DNA from: an uncultured Bacilli bacterium
Lineage (GTDB): Bacteria > Bacillota_I > Bacilli_A > ML615J-28 > CAG-313
Assembly: GCA_934140285.1 (NCBI GenBank)
Contig: CAKPBI010000009.1
Span: 19,343-83,342 of the forward strand
DNA: 64,000 bases
Direction of reading: 5' to 3'
A program made the translations under genes and the position numbers. Shown in pieces: positions 23,652 to 33,582 of this stretch. Numbering within the stretch: position 1 is the first letter of the stretch; each line of letters begins with the position of its first letter. Under the pieces are notes generated by a model. That model was not told where the DNA came from, did not search any database, and saw only the letters and a list, made by a program, of their open reading frames with translations.

Positions 23652-25370
23652 TTATTTCTTTAAGACATATAAACAACTATCATGAACTAAATCATCATCT
23701 TTAGATGGATTAAAGTTTTCCATAAATATTTGTTTATAATCATTAATACAAAAGCTTAAGATAGCTTGAGGAAGTCCAACTTCATTCTTAATAATACTTT
23801 GATATTCACTATCTTGAAGATAGATACCATCAAATAAAATTAAGGTTTTCATAAGGACAATATCAAGGAATACACTGCTGTCACATGATAACATGACATT
23901 ATAGCATTTGTATTTAGAAATTAGTTTTAAAAATTCCGTATCGGTAATCTTTTTGTCATAGATAACGTTAACCCAAAGGGTGTTTTGATTAACTAAAATC
24001 TTTTTTATTGCCTCTAAGGTTTTTCTTTTCTTTAGAACACTTGAAGATAAACTAATCATTAGTTGTTTATTCTCTAAAGAGGTAATCCTATCTAAGACTT
24101 TTTCACACATACTATCAAAGGAGTTAAAATGAGCATCACGGTTAAAGGTTCTAATTGGTAGATAATACATTGATAATGCCGATTTTCCCGTAACACTATT
24201 AACAATTAAATAGTTAGTATCTTTAGTTTTGTATATTTCATTATATTTTAGACTTAATTCATTAAGGTTATTAAACCATGTTACATATTTATCATAACTA
24301 AATTCTGAAGGTTCTTCTTCATAAAGGTATTTAATGATTCGTTTAATATTCATTGATGGTTTAATTTGATTAGGTGAGGTTACAAAACAAAGATAATGAT
24401 TACTAAGCATTTGGATGATTTTTGTCATATTATCTTTGGTAATAATTCCAGGGATTATATAAACAAAAGCCTCATCGTTATAAGCAAATAGATGGTAATC
24501 TTCTATAAGTAGAGTGTGTAAACATTTATCTAAGGTTTCAAGATCATTTTTAAGGGTTAGGTTCATATCGGATCTAAAGAATAGTACTGTAAACTCTTTT
24601 GGTAGTTTTAAGGTATCTAAACTATAAAGTGATAAAACGGGATTTTCGACCATCTCATCTTTTGGCTTTTCTTCAAGATAGTAAAGATTAATATCTTGAT
24701 ACTTTACTTTTTTTATGCCAAGACTATCAATGAAATGATTGATACGACCAATAAAACTAGTTTCTTTGGTTTTTAGTAAATTACTTGGTAGTTTAAGATA
24801 TTCTTTTAATTGATCATTTACATAGATGTATTTGTCATTTTTTAAGGCATAAGAAAGTTTAAAACTTGGTTTAATTAAGTTTTCAATTTCTTCTTTTATA
24901 TCGTTATCTTTATCCTTTTGTAAGTCTTTTATGAGTTTACTTACCTCTGGAAGTTTTATGGTAATATGACCATTTGGTTTATTATAATAAATTAAAATGA
25001 TAATATCAATTCCATTTACATTAAAGAGCGTTGCTTGTAAAGATTCAAAAGCTAACTCTTGAAGGTCATTAAAGTAGAAAGGATCTTTTAAGGTAAAGTT
25101 TAAATCATTTTTATTAAAAGTTACTTCTTCTTTAATATCGAGAATCATTGAGATAATCGTTTCATCGATTTTGGAAAAGTCATAGGTTTTTTGATAAATT
25201 CTTGGTTCTTTAATATGATATATCGTTATCTCATCACTTTTTTTTAACATTTCTTGGATAGTTCCTTGATAGGATGCTCCAATTTGGCAAATTGTCATTT
25301 GGAAATAATCATTCTTACTTAGTTCTAGATGTTTAGAACTTAAGAATTCTAAGATTACTTTACGGTACAT
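23652..25370 (-). CDS. unknown protein, possibly degenerate GGDEF/EAL-like
   Basis: The 572-residue soluble protein has no recognised motif. The middle, from about 260, shows FFRSDMNLTLKNDLETLDKCL and then LFAYNDEAFVYIIPG, which has the strand-helix rhythm of a diguanylate-cyclase-like fold without GGDEF. The last 180 residues (SLSSSVLKKRKTLEAIKKIL to YDKKITDTEFLKLISKY) recall an EAL barrel lacking every catalytic residue. Both comparisons are by eye and may be wrong. Its ATG overlaps the stop of dtd (TAATG), so it is translationally coupled to the apt-rel-dtd operon. Confidence 0.6.
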   Translation of the reverse strand: MYRKVILEFLSSKHLELSKNDYFQMTICQIGASYQGTIQEMLKKSDEITIYHIKEPRIYQKTYDFSKIDETIISMILDIKEEVTFNKNDLNFTLKDPFYFNDLQELAFESLQATLFNVNGIDIIILIYYNKPNGHITIKLPEVSKLIKDLQKDKDNDIKEEIENLIKPSFKLSYALKNDKYIYVNDQLKEYLKLPSNLLKTKETSFIGRINHFIDSLGIKKVKYQDINLYYLEEKPKDEMVENPVLSLYSLDTLKLPKEFTVLFFRSDMNLTLKNDLETLDKCLHTLLIEDYHLFAYNDEAFVYIIPGIITKDNMTKIIQMLSNHYLCFVTSPNQIKPSMNIKRIIKYLYEEEPSEFSYDKYVTWFNNLNELSLKYNEIYKTKDTNYLIVNSVTGKSALSMYYLPIRTFNRDAHFNSFDSMCEKVLDRITSLENKQLMISLSSSVLKKRKTLEAIKKILVNQNTLWVNVIYDKKITDTEFLKLISKYKCYNVMLSCDSSVFLDIVLMKTLILFDGIYLQDSEYQSIIKNEVGLPQAILSFCINDYKQIFMENFNPSKDDDLVHDSCLYVLKK

Positions 25371-25810
25371 TATACTTCAAGAGTAATGGTAACGGGACCA
25401 TCACATTCAATATCAAGATACATGTGAGCACCGAAACAACCAGTTTCAACATTAATTTGCCATTTTTTAGTTAGTAGTTCATTAAAATAGTCATAAAGAA
25501 CTTTCGCATCATTTGCGTTCATGCTATCAGTGAAAGAAGGACGATTAGATTTATGGGTATTACCATATAAGGTAAACTGCGAGATGGAAAGAATTTCTCC
25601 ATTAGCATCATGGATGTTTAAGTTTATTTTACCATTTTCATCATCAAATAAACGAATATTGTTAATTTTTTGAGCCATAGTTTCAACCTCTTTGATGGTA
25701 TCGGTATGGGTAAATCCTACAAGTAACATATAGCCTTTGTTAATACTTCCCACAACTTTATCATCAACAATACAACTAGCTTTCTTTACACGTTGAATGA
25801 TTACTCTCAT
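25370..25810 (-). CDS. dtd: D-aminoacyl-tRNA deacylase
   Basis: DTD removes D-amino acids (and glycine from tRNA-Ala) from mischarged tRNA. The family motifs are clear: MRVIIQRV at the start, LSISQFTLYG carrying the SQ motif, and TGCFGAHMYLDIECDGPVT, which corresponds to the Gly-cisPro-bearing C-terminal motif (usually NDGPVT; here Cys replaces Asn). The 146 residues are standard. It overlaps the end of rel by 4 bp (ATGA), the usual Bacillota order rel-dtd. Confidence 0.96.
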   Translation of the reverse strand: MRVIIQRVKKASCIVDDKVVGSINKGYMLLVGFTHTDTIKEVETMAQKINNIRLFDDENGKINLNIHDANGEILSISQFTLYGNTHKSNRPSFTDSMNANDAKVLYDYFNELLTKKWQINVETGCFGAHMYLDIECDGPVTITLEV

Positions 25811-27996
25811 TTAAAGATTCTCTCAATACTATAAATTTCACTAATTTTGTTGAGGTTAGCAATGGCTTGATTTAGATCATCAACATTAGACACTTGAAGT
25901 TTGAACTTGGTAATACATTCTCCCGTCTTCGTTTTGGTGGATGTAACATAAACAATGGTTACATTTGATGAGTTTAAGGCATTAATCATGTCCGCAACCC
26001 CATTTCGTTTATCAATAGATGAAACTTTCAAGGTTGTATCAAAGACCTTTCCGCTAAATTCACTATCCCAATAAATATCAATAAAACGCTCTTTATCTAC
26101 ATTCTGCATATTCGGACAACCCTCACGATGAACGATGATTCCATTACCTTTGGAGATGTAACCATAGATTTTATCACCATAAATTGGTTGACAACAATTT
26201 CCTAGTTTAATTTGAGCTTTATCCAGACCTTCAATGATGATTCCATAGCCATTGTGAGCTTTCCTGATTCTTGAGGTTGAGGTTTCCTCACTATATTGCT
26301 GCATGAGCATTTCATCATCCATCTTGACATCAGTGATACCACAAATACGGTTAACAGCTCCAAGTGGAGAGATTACACCCTTACCAATTTCCCAGTATAA
26401 TTCTTCAATGGTGTTACAGCCACGAGAGCTAAAGTAGGTGGTAACGGTTTTATCATCTAAGCTTAATGGATTATAACTATGGACTTTGCAGGCTTTTTCA
26501 AACTCTATTCTTCCATGTTCAACTAAGGCATCACGTTGTTTTTTGTTGATTACCGCTTTGATTTTTTGACGAGCATGGGAAGTTTTGCAAAGTTTTAACC
26601 ATTCATTTGTTGGTCCAGCACAAGCTTTGTTTGTTTTAATTTCAACAACATCACCAGTTTTTAGTTTATAAGTTAATGGTACAATCTTACCATTAACTAT
26701 TGCTCCTACTGTTCTGTTACCAATATCTGAGTGGATACGGTAAGCAAAGTCAAGAGGCATAGAACCAGCTGGAAAATCAAGAACATCACCACTTGGAGTA
26801 AAAACATAAATATTCGCACTAAAGATATCTTCAATGATATTATCAAGTGGGTCTTCTGACTCGGAGTTTTCAACATAGTTTGTTAAGTTTTTATACCATT
26901 TTAACTTATTAGTTATTTCAATTTGTTCAGCAGCTTGATTGTAGCCGGCATTTTCCTTGTAGGCCCAGTGAGCCGCAACCCCAAGTTCGGCGATATTATC
27001 CATTTCGTATGTTCTAATTTGGACTTCAAAGATACGACCATTGTTACCAACGACTGTTGTATGAAGTGATTGGTAAAGATTAGGTTTAGGTACCGCGATA
27101 TAGTCTTTAAAACGCATTGGGATTGGGGTCCATGTGCTATGGATTAAACCAAGTACATGGTAGCAATCTTCAACGGAATCAACGATAATTCTTAGGGCAA
27201 GTAAGTCAAAGATATTATCAATAGTTTTATTTTTAGTAATAATTTTTTTGTAAATACTATAAATATTTTTAATACGGCCTTTGATTTCATAATGATTAAT
27301 GTGATGATTATCTAACAGTTCTTCCATATTTTTCATCATCGTTTCAATATCATCATTACGTTCAGCTTTCTTTTGACCAACTGCTTCTGCGATGTATTGG
27401 TATTCTTCATAGTTTAAAACCTTAAAGCTAGTGTCTTCTAGTTCGGCTTTGATACGATACATACCCATACGGTGAGCAAGGGGAGCATAAAGATCAAGGG
27501 TTTCTTGAGCAATTCTTTTTTGCTTTTCCGGAGTGTGGAACTCAATCGTTCGCATATTATGGAGTCTATCAACAAGTTTTACAATAATAACACGAATATC
27601 TTTAGCCATCGCAAGTAGTAATTTTTCATGATTGTGAGCTAAAGCTTTTTCTTTGGTCATATATTTTAACTTACTAATCTTGGTTACTCCATCAACAATG
27701 TTGGTGATATCTTCATTAAACATGGCTGTCATCTCTTCTTTAGTCATGTCAGTATCTTCTAGAACGTCATGTAAAAGGCCTGCACAAATCGTACTTGGAG
27801 ATGTATGAAGAGTTGTAAGGATATACGCTACTTCGATTGGGTGTTGAACATATGGTTCACCCGATTTACGAAATTGACCTTGATGTTTGTCAGCCGCTAC
27901 ATCATAAGCTTTTTTGATTAAAGCAAGACTATTTTCATCTTTGATATACTCTCTCGCTGAAGTTAAAACATCTTCAATTGTTTTAGATGGCGCCAT
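25807..27996 (-). CDS. rel: bifunctional (p)ppGpp synthetase/hydrolase
   Basis: Rel makes and degrades the starvation alarmone (p)ppGpp. The order is complete: an HD hydrolase domain with HPIEVAYILTTL and GLLHDVLEDT; a synthetase domain with DLLALRIIVDS and YQSLHTTVVG; a TGS domain (IYVFTPSGDVLDFPAGS); a helical region; and a C-terminal ACT domain. HD and ED motifs are intact, so both activities are likely. The 729-residue length fits. Start 27996 follows GGAGGTGG; an upstream in-frame start at 28014 overlaps that site. Together with apt upstream and dtd downstream it forms a typical Bacillota cluster. Confidence 0.97.
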   Translation of the reverse strand: MAPSKTIEDVLTSAREYIKDENSLALIKKAYDVAADKHQGQFRKSGEPYVQHPIEVAYILTTLHTSPSTICAGLLHDVLEDTDMTKEEMTAMFNEDITNIVDGVTKISKLKYMTKEKALAHNHEKLLLAMAKDIRVIIVKLVDRLHNMRTIEFHTPEKQKRIAQETLDLYAPLAHRMGMYRIKAELEDTSFKVLNYEEYQYIAEAVGQKKAERNDDIETMMKNMEELLDNHHINHYEIKGRIKNIYSIYKKIITKNKTIDNIFDLLALRIIVDSVEDCYHVLGLIHSTWTPIPMRFKDYIAVPKPNLYQSLHTTVVGNNGRIFEVQIRTYEMDNIAELGVAAHWAYKENAGYNQAAEQIEITNKLKWYKNLTNYVENSESEDPLDNIIEDIFSANIYVFTPSGDVLDFPAGSMPLDFAYRIHSDIGNRTVGAIVNGKIVPLTYKLKTGDVVEIKTNKACAGPTNEWLKLCKTSHARQKIKAVINKKQRDALVEHGRIEFEKACKVHSYNPLSLDDKTVTTYFSSRGCNTIEELYWEIGKGVISPLGAVNRICGITDVKMDDEMLMQQYSEETSTSRIRKAHNGYGIIIEGLDKAQIKLGNCCQPIYGDKIYGYISKGNGIIVHREGCPNMQNVDKERFIDIYWDSEFSGKVFDTTLKVSSIDKRNGVADMINALNSSNVTIVYVTSTKTKTGECITKFKLQVSNVDDLNQAIANLNKISEIYSIERIFK

Positions 27997-28025
27997 ATGT
28001 CCACCTCCTTTCATTGTTTATTTAA

Positions 28026-28544
28026 TTATCCAATTAACTTTAATAAAGAGAAAACTGGTACTTCTTTAAATTGTTCACGGCCATGTAAGTTTTCAAGTTC
28101 AATGACAAAAGCCGCACCAACAACTTCACCACCTAGTCTTTCTACAAGATTAATGGCAGCATCAACAGTACCACCGGTTGCGAGTAAATCATCAATGATT
28201 AAAACTTTTTGACCTTTCTTTACCGCATCCGCATGCATACATAAAACGTTGCTTCCATATTCAAGATCGTAAGCTTCACTTATATATTCACGAGGTAGCT
28301 TTCCAGGTTTTCTGATTGGAACAAAACCAATCTCAAGCATTGTAGCAACCGGGCAACCAAATAAAAAGCCTCTTGATTCTGGTCCAACAATTAAGTTGGC
28401 TCCTACTTTTTTAGCAAATTCAGCAAGTTCTTTACATGCTTCTTTAAACGCATGACCATCTTGCATTAAAGGGGTAATATCTTTAAAAGAAATTCCTTCT
28501 TTTGGGAAACCTTCCACAGTCGCAATATAGTCGTTAAAATTCAT
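28026..28544 (-). CDS. apt: adenine phosphoribosyltransferase
   Basis: APT makes AMP from adenine and PRPP in purine salvage. The PRPP-binding motif [13 protein letters not shown] is intact. [15 protein letters not shown] and [14 protein letters not shown] are family blocks. The 172 residues are exactly typical. GAGGTATTAGT precedes ATG 28544. It is the first gene of the apt-rel-dtd operon and faces the flippase gene across a 120-bp divergent promoter region. Confidence 0.97.
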   Translation of the reverse strand: MNFNDYIATVEGFPKEGISFKDITPLMQDGHAFKEACKELAEFAKKVGANLIVGPESRGFLFGCPVATMLEIGFVPIRKPGKLPREYISEAYDLEYGSNVLCMHADAVKKGQKVLIIDDLLATGGTVDAAINLVERLGGEVVGAAFVIELENLHGREQFKEVPVFSLLKLIG

Positions 28545-28664
28545 ACTAATACCTCTTTTCTTATGTAATAATATATTATTATACCACTATCAAATATTAT
28601 TATAAAGAGTTTTGGTTATTTTTTTTGATTTTTTTAATAAAATATACTAATCAAAGGTGAAAAT

Positions 28665-30167
28665 ATGAAAAAAAACAAGGCTTCTTCTTTTCTATTTAAT
28701 ACATTTATTATCCTAATCTCCGGTTTTTTTATTAAACTCTTAGGTCTCATCAATCGGATTTTTATTACAAGAACCTTAGGACCTGAAAATATTAATTTAT
28801 ATATTATGTCATTCCCAACCATTATGCTATTTATTAGTATCTCGGGAATGTCCCTTTATGTTTCCATCAGTAAACTAGTCGCAGAAAGTGTTAAGACAAA
28901 ACAATATTCCCCTAAAATTATTCTTAAGAAAGCTTTCTTACTATCAATTAGTGTTTCGGTTATTACTTCAATCATTTTTCTTATTTTGTTACGACCATTA
29001 ACCCATAATCTTTTAAAAAATGATGATTTATACTTTCCGCTTCTTTCAACCTTACTTTTAATTCCGCTTGTAGGGATTAGTGATGGTTTAAAAGGTTACT
29101 TTAATGGACTTAAGATGATGAAGTTTTCAGCGACCGCGAACATGGTTGAACAGTTAGCTCGAATCTTTTTTAGTATTACTCTTCTTTTAATTACTCATCC
29201 TTATGGACCAAAGGTAGCAACATTTTCATGTCTTTTAGCAATGAGTATTGGCGAAGTAGCTTCCATCATCTATTTATTAATTAGAATTAAAAAGATAGGA
29301 ATAATTCACTATGATAATACGACGGGGGAACTAAAGGCTGTGGTGGATATTGCGGTACCAACAACTTTTTCTAGATTGATTGGGAACTTTACTTTCTTTT
29401 TAGAACCAATCATCTATGTTTGGATCTTAAGTAAGTTATGCTATCCTCATGAAAGTATTGAAAAAAGTTATACGATTGTTAATGCTTATACCATCTCTTT
29501 ACTAACGATTGGTTCATTTGTTTCAATTGCTCTTAGTACCACCGTTGTACCAGGAATTTCAGAAAACTATGTGATAAAGTGTTTTGACAAAGTAAATTAC
29601 TACATTAAAAAAACCTTAATTTTTGCTTTAATCCCAGGGATTTTCATTACTATTGTGCTTTTTTACTTTCCAAGTGACATTATGAAGTTGATCTATGGTA
29701 CTACTCTTGGTACTAGTGATATTAAACTATTTGTTTTCTTCTTTCTTCCTTACTATCTTCAAGCTCCGTTAGTTGCGATTTATCAAGCGATGGGAAAGAG
29801 TAAGGATTTATTTATTTTAAGTACCATTTTTGATTGTTTAAGACTTCTTTTGATTGTTCTTCTTTCAATGGTTCCTTTTATTTCCTATAGTTCATTGATG
29901 ATTGCGACAACAATTACGCTTGATTTATCATTCATAATTATTTTCTTTAAAGTAATTAAATTAAGTAAGTTAAAGATTGATTTTAATCAAAGCTTTTCTT
30001 TAGTTTTAATCTCCATCTTTATCTTTTCTTTAACGGCTTTATTGAAAATGATTAAGTTTCCTTTTATTATTACAATTATTATTGTTGGGATTATCTATTT
30101 ACTTTGTTGTCATCTTTTTAAACTTATTAATTTTAAAGCTTTTTTTGATAAGAATAACTATAAATAA
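28665..30167 (+). CDS. SpoVB/MurJ-like lipid flippase (MOP superfamily)
   Basis: The 500-residue protein has about 14 predicted membrane segments from end to end, as expected for the polysaccharide/lipid II flippase superfamily. The N-terminus with IKLLGLINRIFITRTLGPENIN and SISKLVAE matches the SpoVB-type subgroup common in Bacillota. It probably moves a lipid-linked cell-wall or glycan precursor outward. AAAGGTG precedes the start. It is transcribed away from apt and ends at a bidirectional terminator. The substrate cannot be assigned. Confidence 0.88.
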   Translation: MKKNKASSFLFNTFIILISGFFIKLLGLINRIFITRTLGPENINLYIMSFPTIMLFISISGMSLYVSISKLVAESVKTKQYSPKIILKKAFLLSISVSVITSIIFLILLRPLTHNLLKNDDLYFPLLSTLLLIPLVGISDGLKGYFNGLKMMKFSATANMVEQLARIFFSITLLLITHPYGPKVATFSCLLAMSIGEVASIIYLLIRIKKIGIIHYDNTTGELKAVVDIAVPTTFSRLIGNFTFFLEPIIYVWILSKLCYPHESIEKSYTIVNAYTISLLTIGSFVSIALSTTVVPGISENYVIKCFDKVNYYIKKTLIFALIPGIFITIVLFYFPSDIMKLIYGTTLGTSDIKLFVFFFLPYYLQAPLVAIYQAMGKSKDLFILSTIFDCLRLLLIVLLSMVPFISYSSLMIATTITLDLSFIIIFFKVIKLSKLKIDFNQSFSLVLISIFIFSLTALLKMIKFPFIITIIIVGIIYLLCCHLFKLINFKAFFDKNNYK

Positions 30168-30200
30168 AAACCACATCATAAGATATGATGTGATTTTTAC
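30168..30200. terminator. bidirectional terminator
   Basis: AAAAACCACATCATA and TATGATGTGATTTTT pair around AGA between two convergent genes. It overlaps the last codon of the minus-strand gene. Confidence 0.8.
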
Positions 30201-30685
30201 ATATTATTTAATTTATGTTTAAGATAATTGATTCCCTTAGCATCAAAGAATGATGTAGCATCAATATTTTTTAATAAAACCTTACTATAAACTAAGCTTG
30301 GGATGTAAGTTTTATCTTTAATTTTTTTAGATTCTTCATAAATGATGTTTAATTTTCTTAGATTAGAAGTAAGATAAGCATCTATGGTCTCATGATAAAG
30401 TAAATTAAGGTTTTCATTGCTGATACCGTAAAGATAAATTGAATTTTCAAATAAAATGTTAGTCAATAATTCGTCGGATATTTCTTCATTTTTATTAATA
30501 TATGATTGTAACAGTTTTAGACTTTCTTCAAATTTATTTTTTTCTTCTTCGTTTGTTTCTTTGTTAATTATTTCTTGTAATAAGTTTACTTTCTCAAGGT
30601 ATTCCTTAATTTTAATGGTTTTAATTGATTTAAATACTTCAACATTTAAATTTATTATTCGTTTAATTTCCTCATTCTCGTTCAT
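30197..30685 (-). CDS. unknown helical protein, 162 residues
   Basis: No family is recognised. The sequence is rich in Lys, Glu, Asn and Leu, almost entirely helical by composition, without signal peptide or membrane segment. AAGGAG lies about 9 bases before ATG 30685. It is monocistronic, with a terminator at its end. Confidence 0.65.
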   Translation of the reverse strand: MNENEEIKRIINLNVEVFKSIKTIKIKEYLEKVNLLQEIINKETNEEEKNKFEESLKLLQSYINKNEEISDELLTNILFENSIYLYGISNENLNLLYHETIDAYLTSNLRKLNIIYEESKKIKDKTYIPSLVYSKVLLKNIDATSFFDAKGINYLKHKLNNM

Positions 30686-30784
30686 TCTACCGACTCCTTA
30701 ATTAACATTTGCTACTTATAGACATCATTCGACACTTTAAAAAAAAGAAACAAATGTCTATTTCCATTATTATTGTATCACAAT

Positions 30785-31435
30785 TTATTTCTTTTTTGTA
30801 GGATTTGCACTCACAAATACAAACTTTCCATTAATTATATTAAGTCCATATACTTCTTTGACATCTTTATAGCCATTTGCTTTAACAATTCCGGTAATCA
30901 TGTCTAAATTTAGGTTACATTTCTTAATAACATCTTCTTGGGGGGTACCACTAACTATTAAGGGTAAAACCATATCAGGATAGTCTTTTTTGAGGAAAAC
31001 ACTTAGTTTTCCATTAGTTTCTAAGATTCCGTAAGATACTTCACTTGGCGATACAACATCTTTTCCTCTTAGTTGGCAGTATAAGTCATCCATATTGTAA
31101 CCATTCTTTTTCATTTCTTTGATATTGATTTTACCGTTTTCAATGATGATGGAGACTTTACCATCCATTAATTCACGAAATTTAACTTTCTTTAAAGAAA
31201 TTAAAGCTACAATCTTTTGGATAATAGCCATAAAGACCATCGGTACTACCGAATATAGGTAGTTAGTTTCATAGTTTTCAATTCCTACTACCATAATATC
31301 AACAATTGTTAAAAGAATTAAAAGATCAAATAAACTTAATTGTCCAATTTCTCTTTTACCCATAAATTTCATTAAAACAATAAGAATTAAATATCCAATA
31401 AAAGTTCTTAAGACAATTATTAAGGTATCAGTCAT
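30785..31435 (-). CDS. YetF-family membrane protein (DUF421)
   Basis: Three N-terminal membrane segments are followed by the cytoplasmic domain typical of DUF421/YetF proteins. Visible blocks are LMKFMGKREIGQLSLFDLLI in the first part and LMDGKVSIIIENGKI, then YCQLRGKDVVSPSEVSYGIL in the second. Bacillus YetF-like proteins are linked to spore or stress phenotypes, but their biochemical role is not settled. Start 31435 has GGAAG upstream; an in-frame GTG at 31453 overlaps it. The length of 216 residues fits. It is divergent from the small membrane gene at 31475. Confidence 0.9.
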   Translation of the reverse strand: MTDTLIIVLRTFIGYLILIVLMKFMGKREIGQLSLFDLLILLTIVDIMVVGIENYETNYLYSVVPMVFMAIIQKIVALISLKKVKFRELMDGKVSIIIENGKINIKEMKKNGYNMDDLYCQLRGKDVVSPSEVSYGILETNGKLSVFLKKDYPDMVLPLIVSGTPQEDVIKKCNLNLDMITGIVKANGYKDVKEVYGLNIINGKFVFVSANPTKKK

Positions 31436-31474
31436 AATAGTTCTTCCTTTCACATATAATTAAATGGTGATAGT

Positions 31475-31858
31475 ATGACATTTTTAAAAAATAAAGCTAA
31501 ATCTTTTCTTCTTTTTTTTATTATTTTAACCATTAGTATTTTGGTTTATACATTACTTTTACATAACCAAGTAATTTCATCATCCAAAAATTCTGTTTTC
31601 ATTACAACTTTTATAATAGGGATTTTCTTATTTTTAATTCTTGGAATTATCTCTGGACTATTTGAACAAAAAAAAGGATGGCTTGCGGGACTTACATCCG
31701 GTATCATCCTTCTTATAATTGTTATAATTTTTAAACTTTGTAATAAAGAGTTAGACAATCCTTTTTTGATCGTTAAATACCTAAGTTTTCTTACTTCATC
31801 AATTCTTGGTGGAATCCTTGGAATTAACTTTAAAGGTCGAAAGTCTACGCATTTATGA
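31475..31858 (+). CDS. TIGR04086-type (YrzE-like) small membrane protein
   Basis: The 127-residue protein has four membrane segments. The pattern GIFLFLILGIISGLFEQKKGWLAGLTSG and a final GGILGINF matches the TIGR04086/YrzE family of unknown function. Its stop is TGA at 31856-31858, one of the cases showing that TGA ends translation here. Its 3' end overlaps the 3' end of pncA on the other strand by 14 bp, with no terminator between them. Confidence 0.75.
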   Translation: MTFLKNKAKSFLLFFIILTISILVYTLLLHNQVISSSKNSVFITTFIIGIFLFLILGIISGLFEQKKGWLAGLTSGIILLIIVIIFKLCNKELDNPFLIVKYLSFLTSSILGGILGINFKGRKSTHL

Positions 31859-32378
31859 TTTCAATTTGACATGATTTCATCACATCTAAGGCTTTTTGGT
31901 ATAATTCTTTGGTTACGCCAGCAGTAGCACTTGCGTCAACGACTACTCTTACATTTGGGAAGTAGGCTTTAGCAAGAATGGCATTAGAGATAACACAAAT
32001 ATCCGTACATAAACCAACAAGCATAATGGTATCAAGATTATCTTGATACTTTTCTTTTAATGTATCAAACAATAACTTTGAACCAAAGGTTTCTTTTTCA
32101 AAGATTTGATGGTCATAAGAGCCTAAAATTAAAGTTGGAATCTCCCAACCTAAAGTATTTTTAATACAATGTTCTACAGGTAGTTTTTTTCCTTCTTGAG
32201 TTTCTAGGTAGTTTTTACCATGGGTATCTTTTGTATAGTAGATATCTTTTTTTTCTTTTTCAAAAGTATTTACTATCTCAATGACCTTACTTACAATTTG
32301 CTTGGCTTCCTTTGTGCCAAGGCTACCATCAATAAAGTCATTTTGCATATCAATTACTAATAATATTTCTTTACTCAT
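31845..32378 (-). CDS. pncA: nicotinamidase/isochorismatase-family amidohydrolase
   Basis: The likely reaction is nicotinamide to nicotinate plus ammonia. VIDMQNDFIDGSLG carries the catalytic Asp, YTKDTHGKNY and LPVEHCIKNTLGWEIP the metal-site and substrate region, and VGLCTDICVISNA the nucleophilic Cys. The 177 residues match bacterial PncA. Its ATG overlaps the pncB stop by one base. The link to pncB and nadC makes a nicotinamidase role much more likely than other isochorismatase-fold activities. Confidence 0.92.
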   Translation of the reverse strand: MSKEILLVIDMQNDFIDGSLGTKEAKQIVSKVIEIVNTFEKEKKDIYYTKDTHGKNYLETQEGKKLPVEHCIKNTLGWEIPTLILGSYDHQIFEKETFGSKLLFDTLKEKYQDNLDTIMLVGLCTDICVISNAILAKAYFPNVRVVVDASATAGVTKELYQKALDVMKSCQIEIINA

Positions 32379-33571
32379 TATTTTCCCTCAACCTTAACAC
32401 GATAATTAACACTTTCAATTAAGTGATTTAAGTATTCTTGATCTTGGCACATAGTTTTACCAGGAACATCAGAAAGTTTTGCGACTGGCTTGCCGTTAAC
32501 ATATTGAAGTTTAATTACAATATTTAAGGCTTCAACATTTGTATCATTAGAACAGTAAGTTCCAATACCAAATGATACATTACATTTGTCTTTAAAGTAT
32601 TGGTAGATCTTTTCTGCACGTTCAAAGTCTAAACTATCACTAAAAAGCAAGGTTTTTGTTTTAGGATTAATTCCTAGTTTTTCATAGTGAGCTAATATCT
32701 TGTTACCCCATTCAAAAGGGTCTCCTGAGTCATGTCTTAAGCCACTGTAAGTTGAGGCTTGAAGATAGTCAAAGTCAAGTAAGAATAAATCAGTCGTTAA
32801 AGTATCGGTAAGGGCAGTACCATTATCACCATTGTATTCAGCAAACCAGTCTTTCATCGCATAATAGTTAGTGTAAGCAAGAGGAATCTTGGAGATGCCT
32901 TGATACATTTGAACAAACTCATGGGCATAAGTACCAATTGGTTTAACATGATATTTCATCGCAAGATAAACATTAGAGGTTCCCACACAATGACCGGTTG
33001 CGACTAAAGTTTTAACAACCGTATCAAGCCATTCACGAGATAGACGTCTGCGACAGCCAAATTCTGCAAAATAGAAAGTATATTTACCACTTTCAAAGTC
33101 TTTGACTTTTTGTTCTAGTTTAATTTTAGCTTCTTTTACTAATTCATTGTAATCATATTTAAAACGGAAATACACCTCATTAACAATCTCTAAAAGGTAA
33201 ATTTCAAATTGCATGGCACTAAATAGAGGGCCTTTAACACTGATTGATAGTTTACCATCTTCACTAAGACTAGTCTTTACATAATCACGTAAAGGATGCC
33301 ATAAACGTAAAAATTCTACATAGTCATCTTTGATATAACGAATACTACGTAAATAGTTTAATTCTTCATAAGTAAAACGTAATGAACAAAAATGATCAAT
33401 TTGAGAGTTTATTTCATTTAGCATTTCTTTAGTAAATACAACATCTTCATTTCGACATTTGAAATCATATTCTCCTGTTAAATCTGTATGTTTGTGAAAC
33501 ATTACTTGATTCATATTAAATTTATATAAATCTGTATCAAGTAATGAAACAATAATTGGTTCTAATTTCAT
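32378..33571 (-). CDS. pncB: nicotinate phosphoribosyltransferase
   Basis: PncB joins nicotinate and PRPP to give nicotinate mononucleotide in NAD salvage. LLDTDLYKFNMNQVMF at the N-terminus, FGCRRRLSREW, GTSNVYLAMKY, YAHEFVQMYQGI and GLRHDSGDPFEW are family motifs; the His next to RHDSGD is the autophosphorylation region. The 397 residues are typical. GAGGTATAAAT precedes the start. It lies between nadC and pncA on one transcript. Confidence 0.97.
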   Translation of the reverse strand: MKLEPIIVSLLDTDLYKFNMNQVMFHKHTDLTGEYDFKCRNEDVVFTKEMLNEINSQIDHFCSLRFTYEELNYLRSIRYIKDDYVEFLRLWHPLRDYVKTSLSEDGKLSISVKGPLFSAMQFEIYLLEIVNEVYFRFKYDYNELVKEAKIKLEQKVKDFESGKYTFYFAEFGCRRRLSREWLDTVVKTLVATGHCVGTSNVYLAMKYHVKPIGTYAHEFVQMYQGISKIPLAYTNYYAMKDWFAEYNGDNGTALTDTLTTDLFLLDFDYLQASTYSGLRHDSGDPFEWGNKILAHYEKLGINPKTKTLLFSDSLDFERAEKIYQYFKDKCNVSFGIGTYCSNDTNVEALNIVIKLQYVNGKPVAKLSDVPGKTMCQDQEYLNHLIESVNYRVKVEGK

Positions 33572-33582
33572 ATTTATACCTC

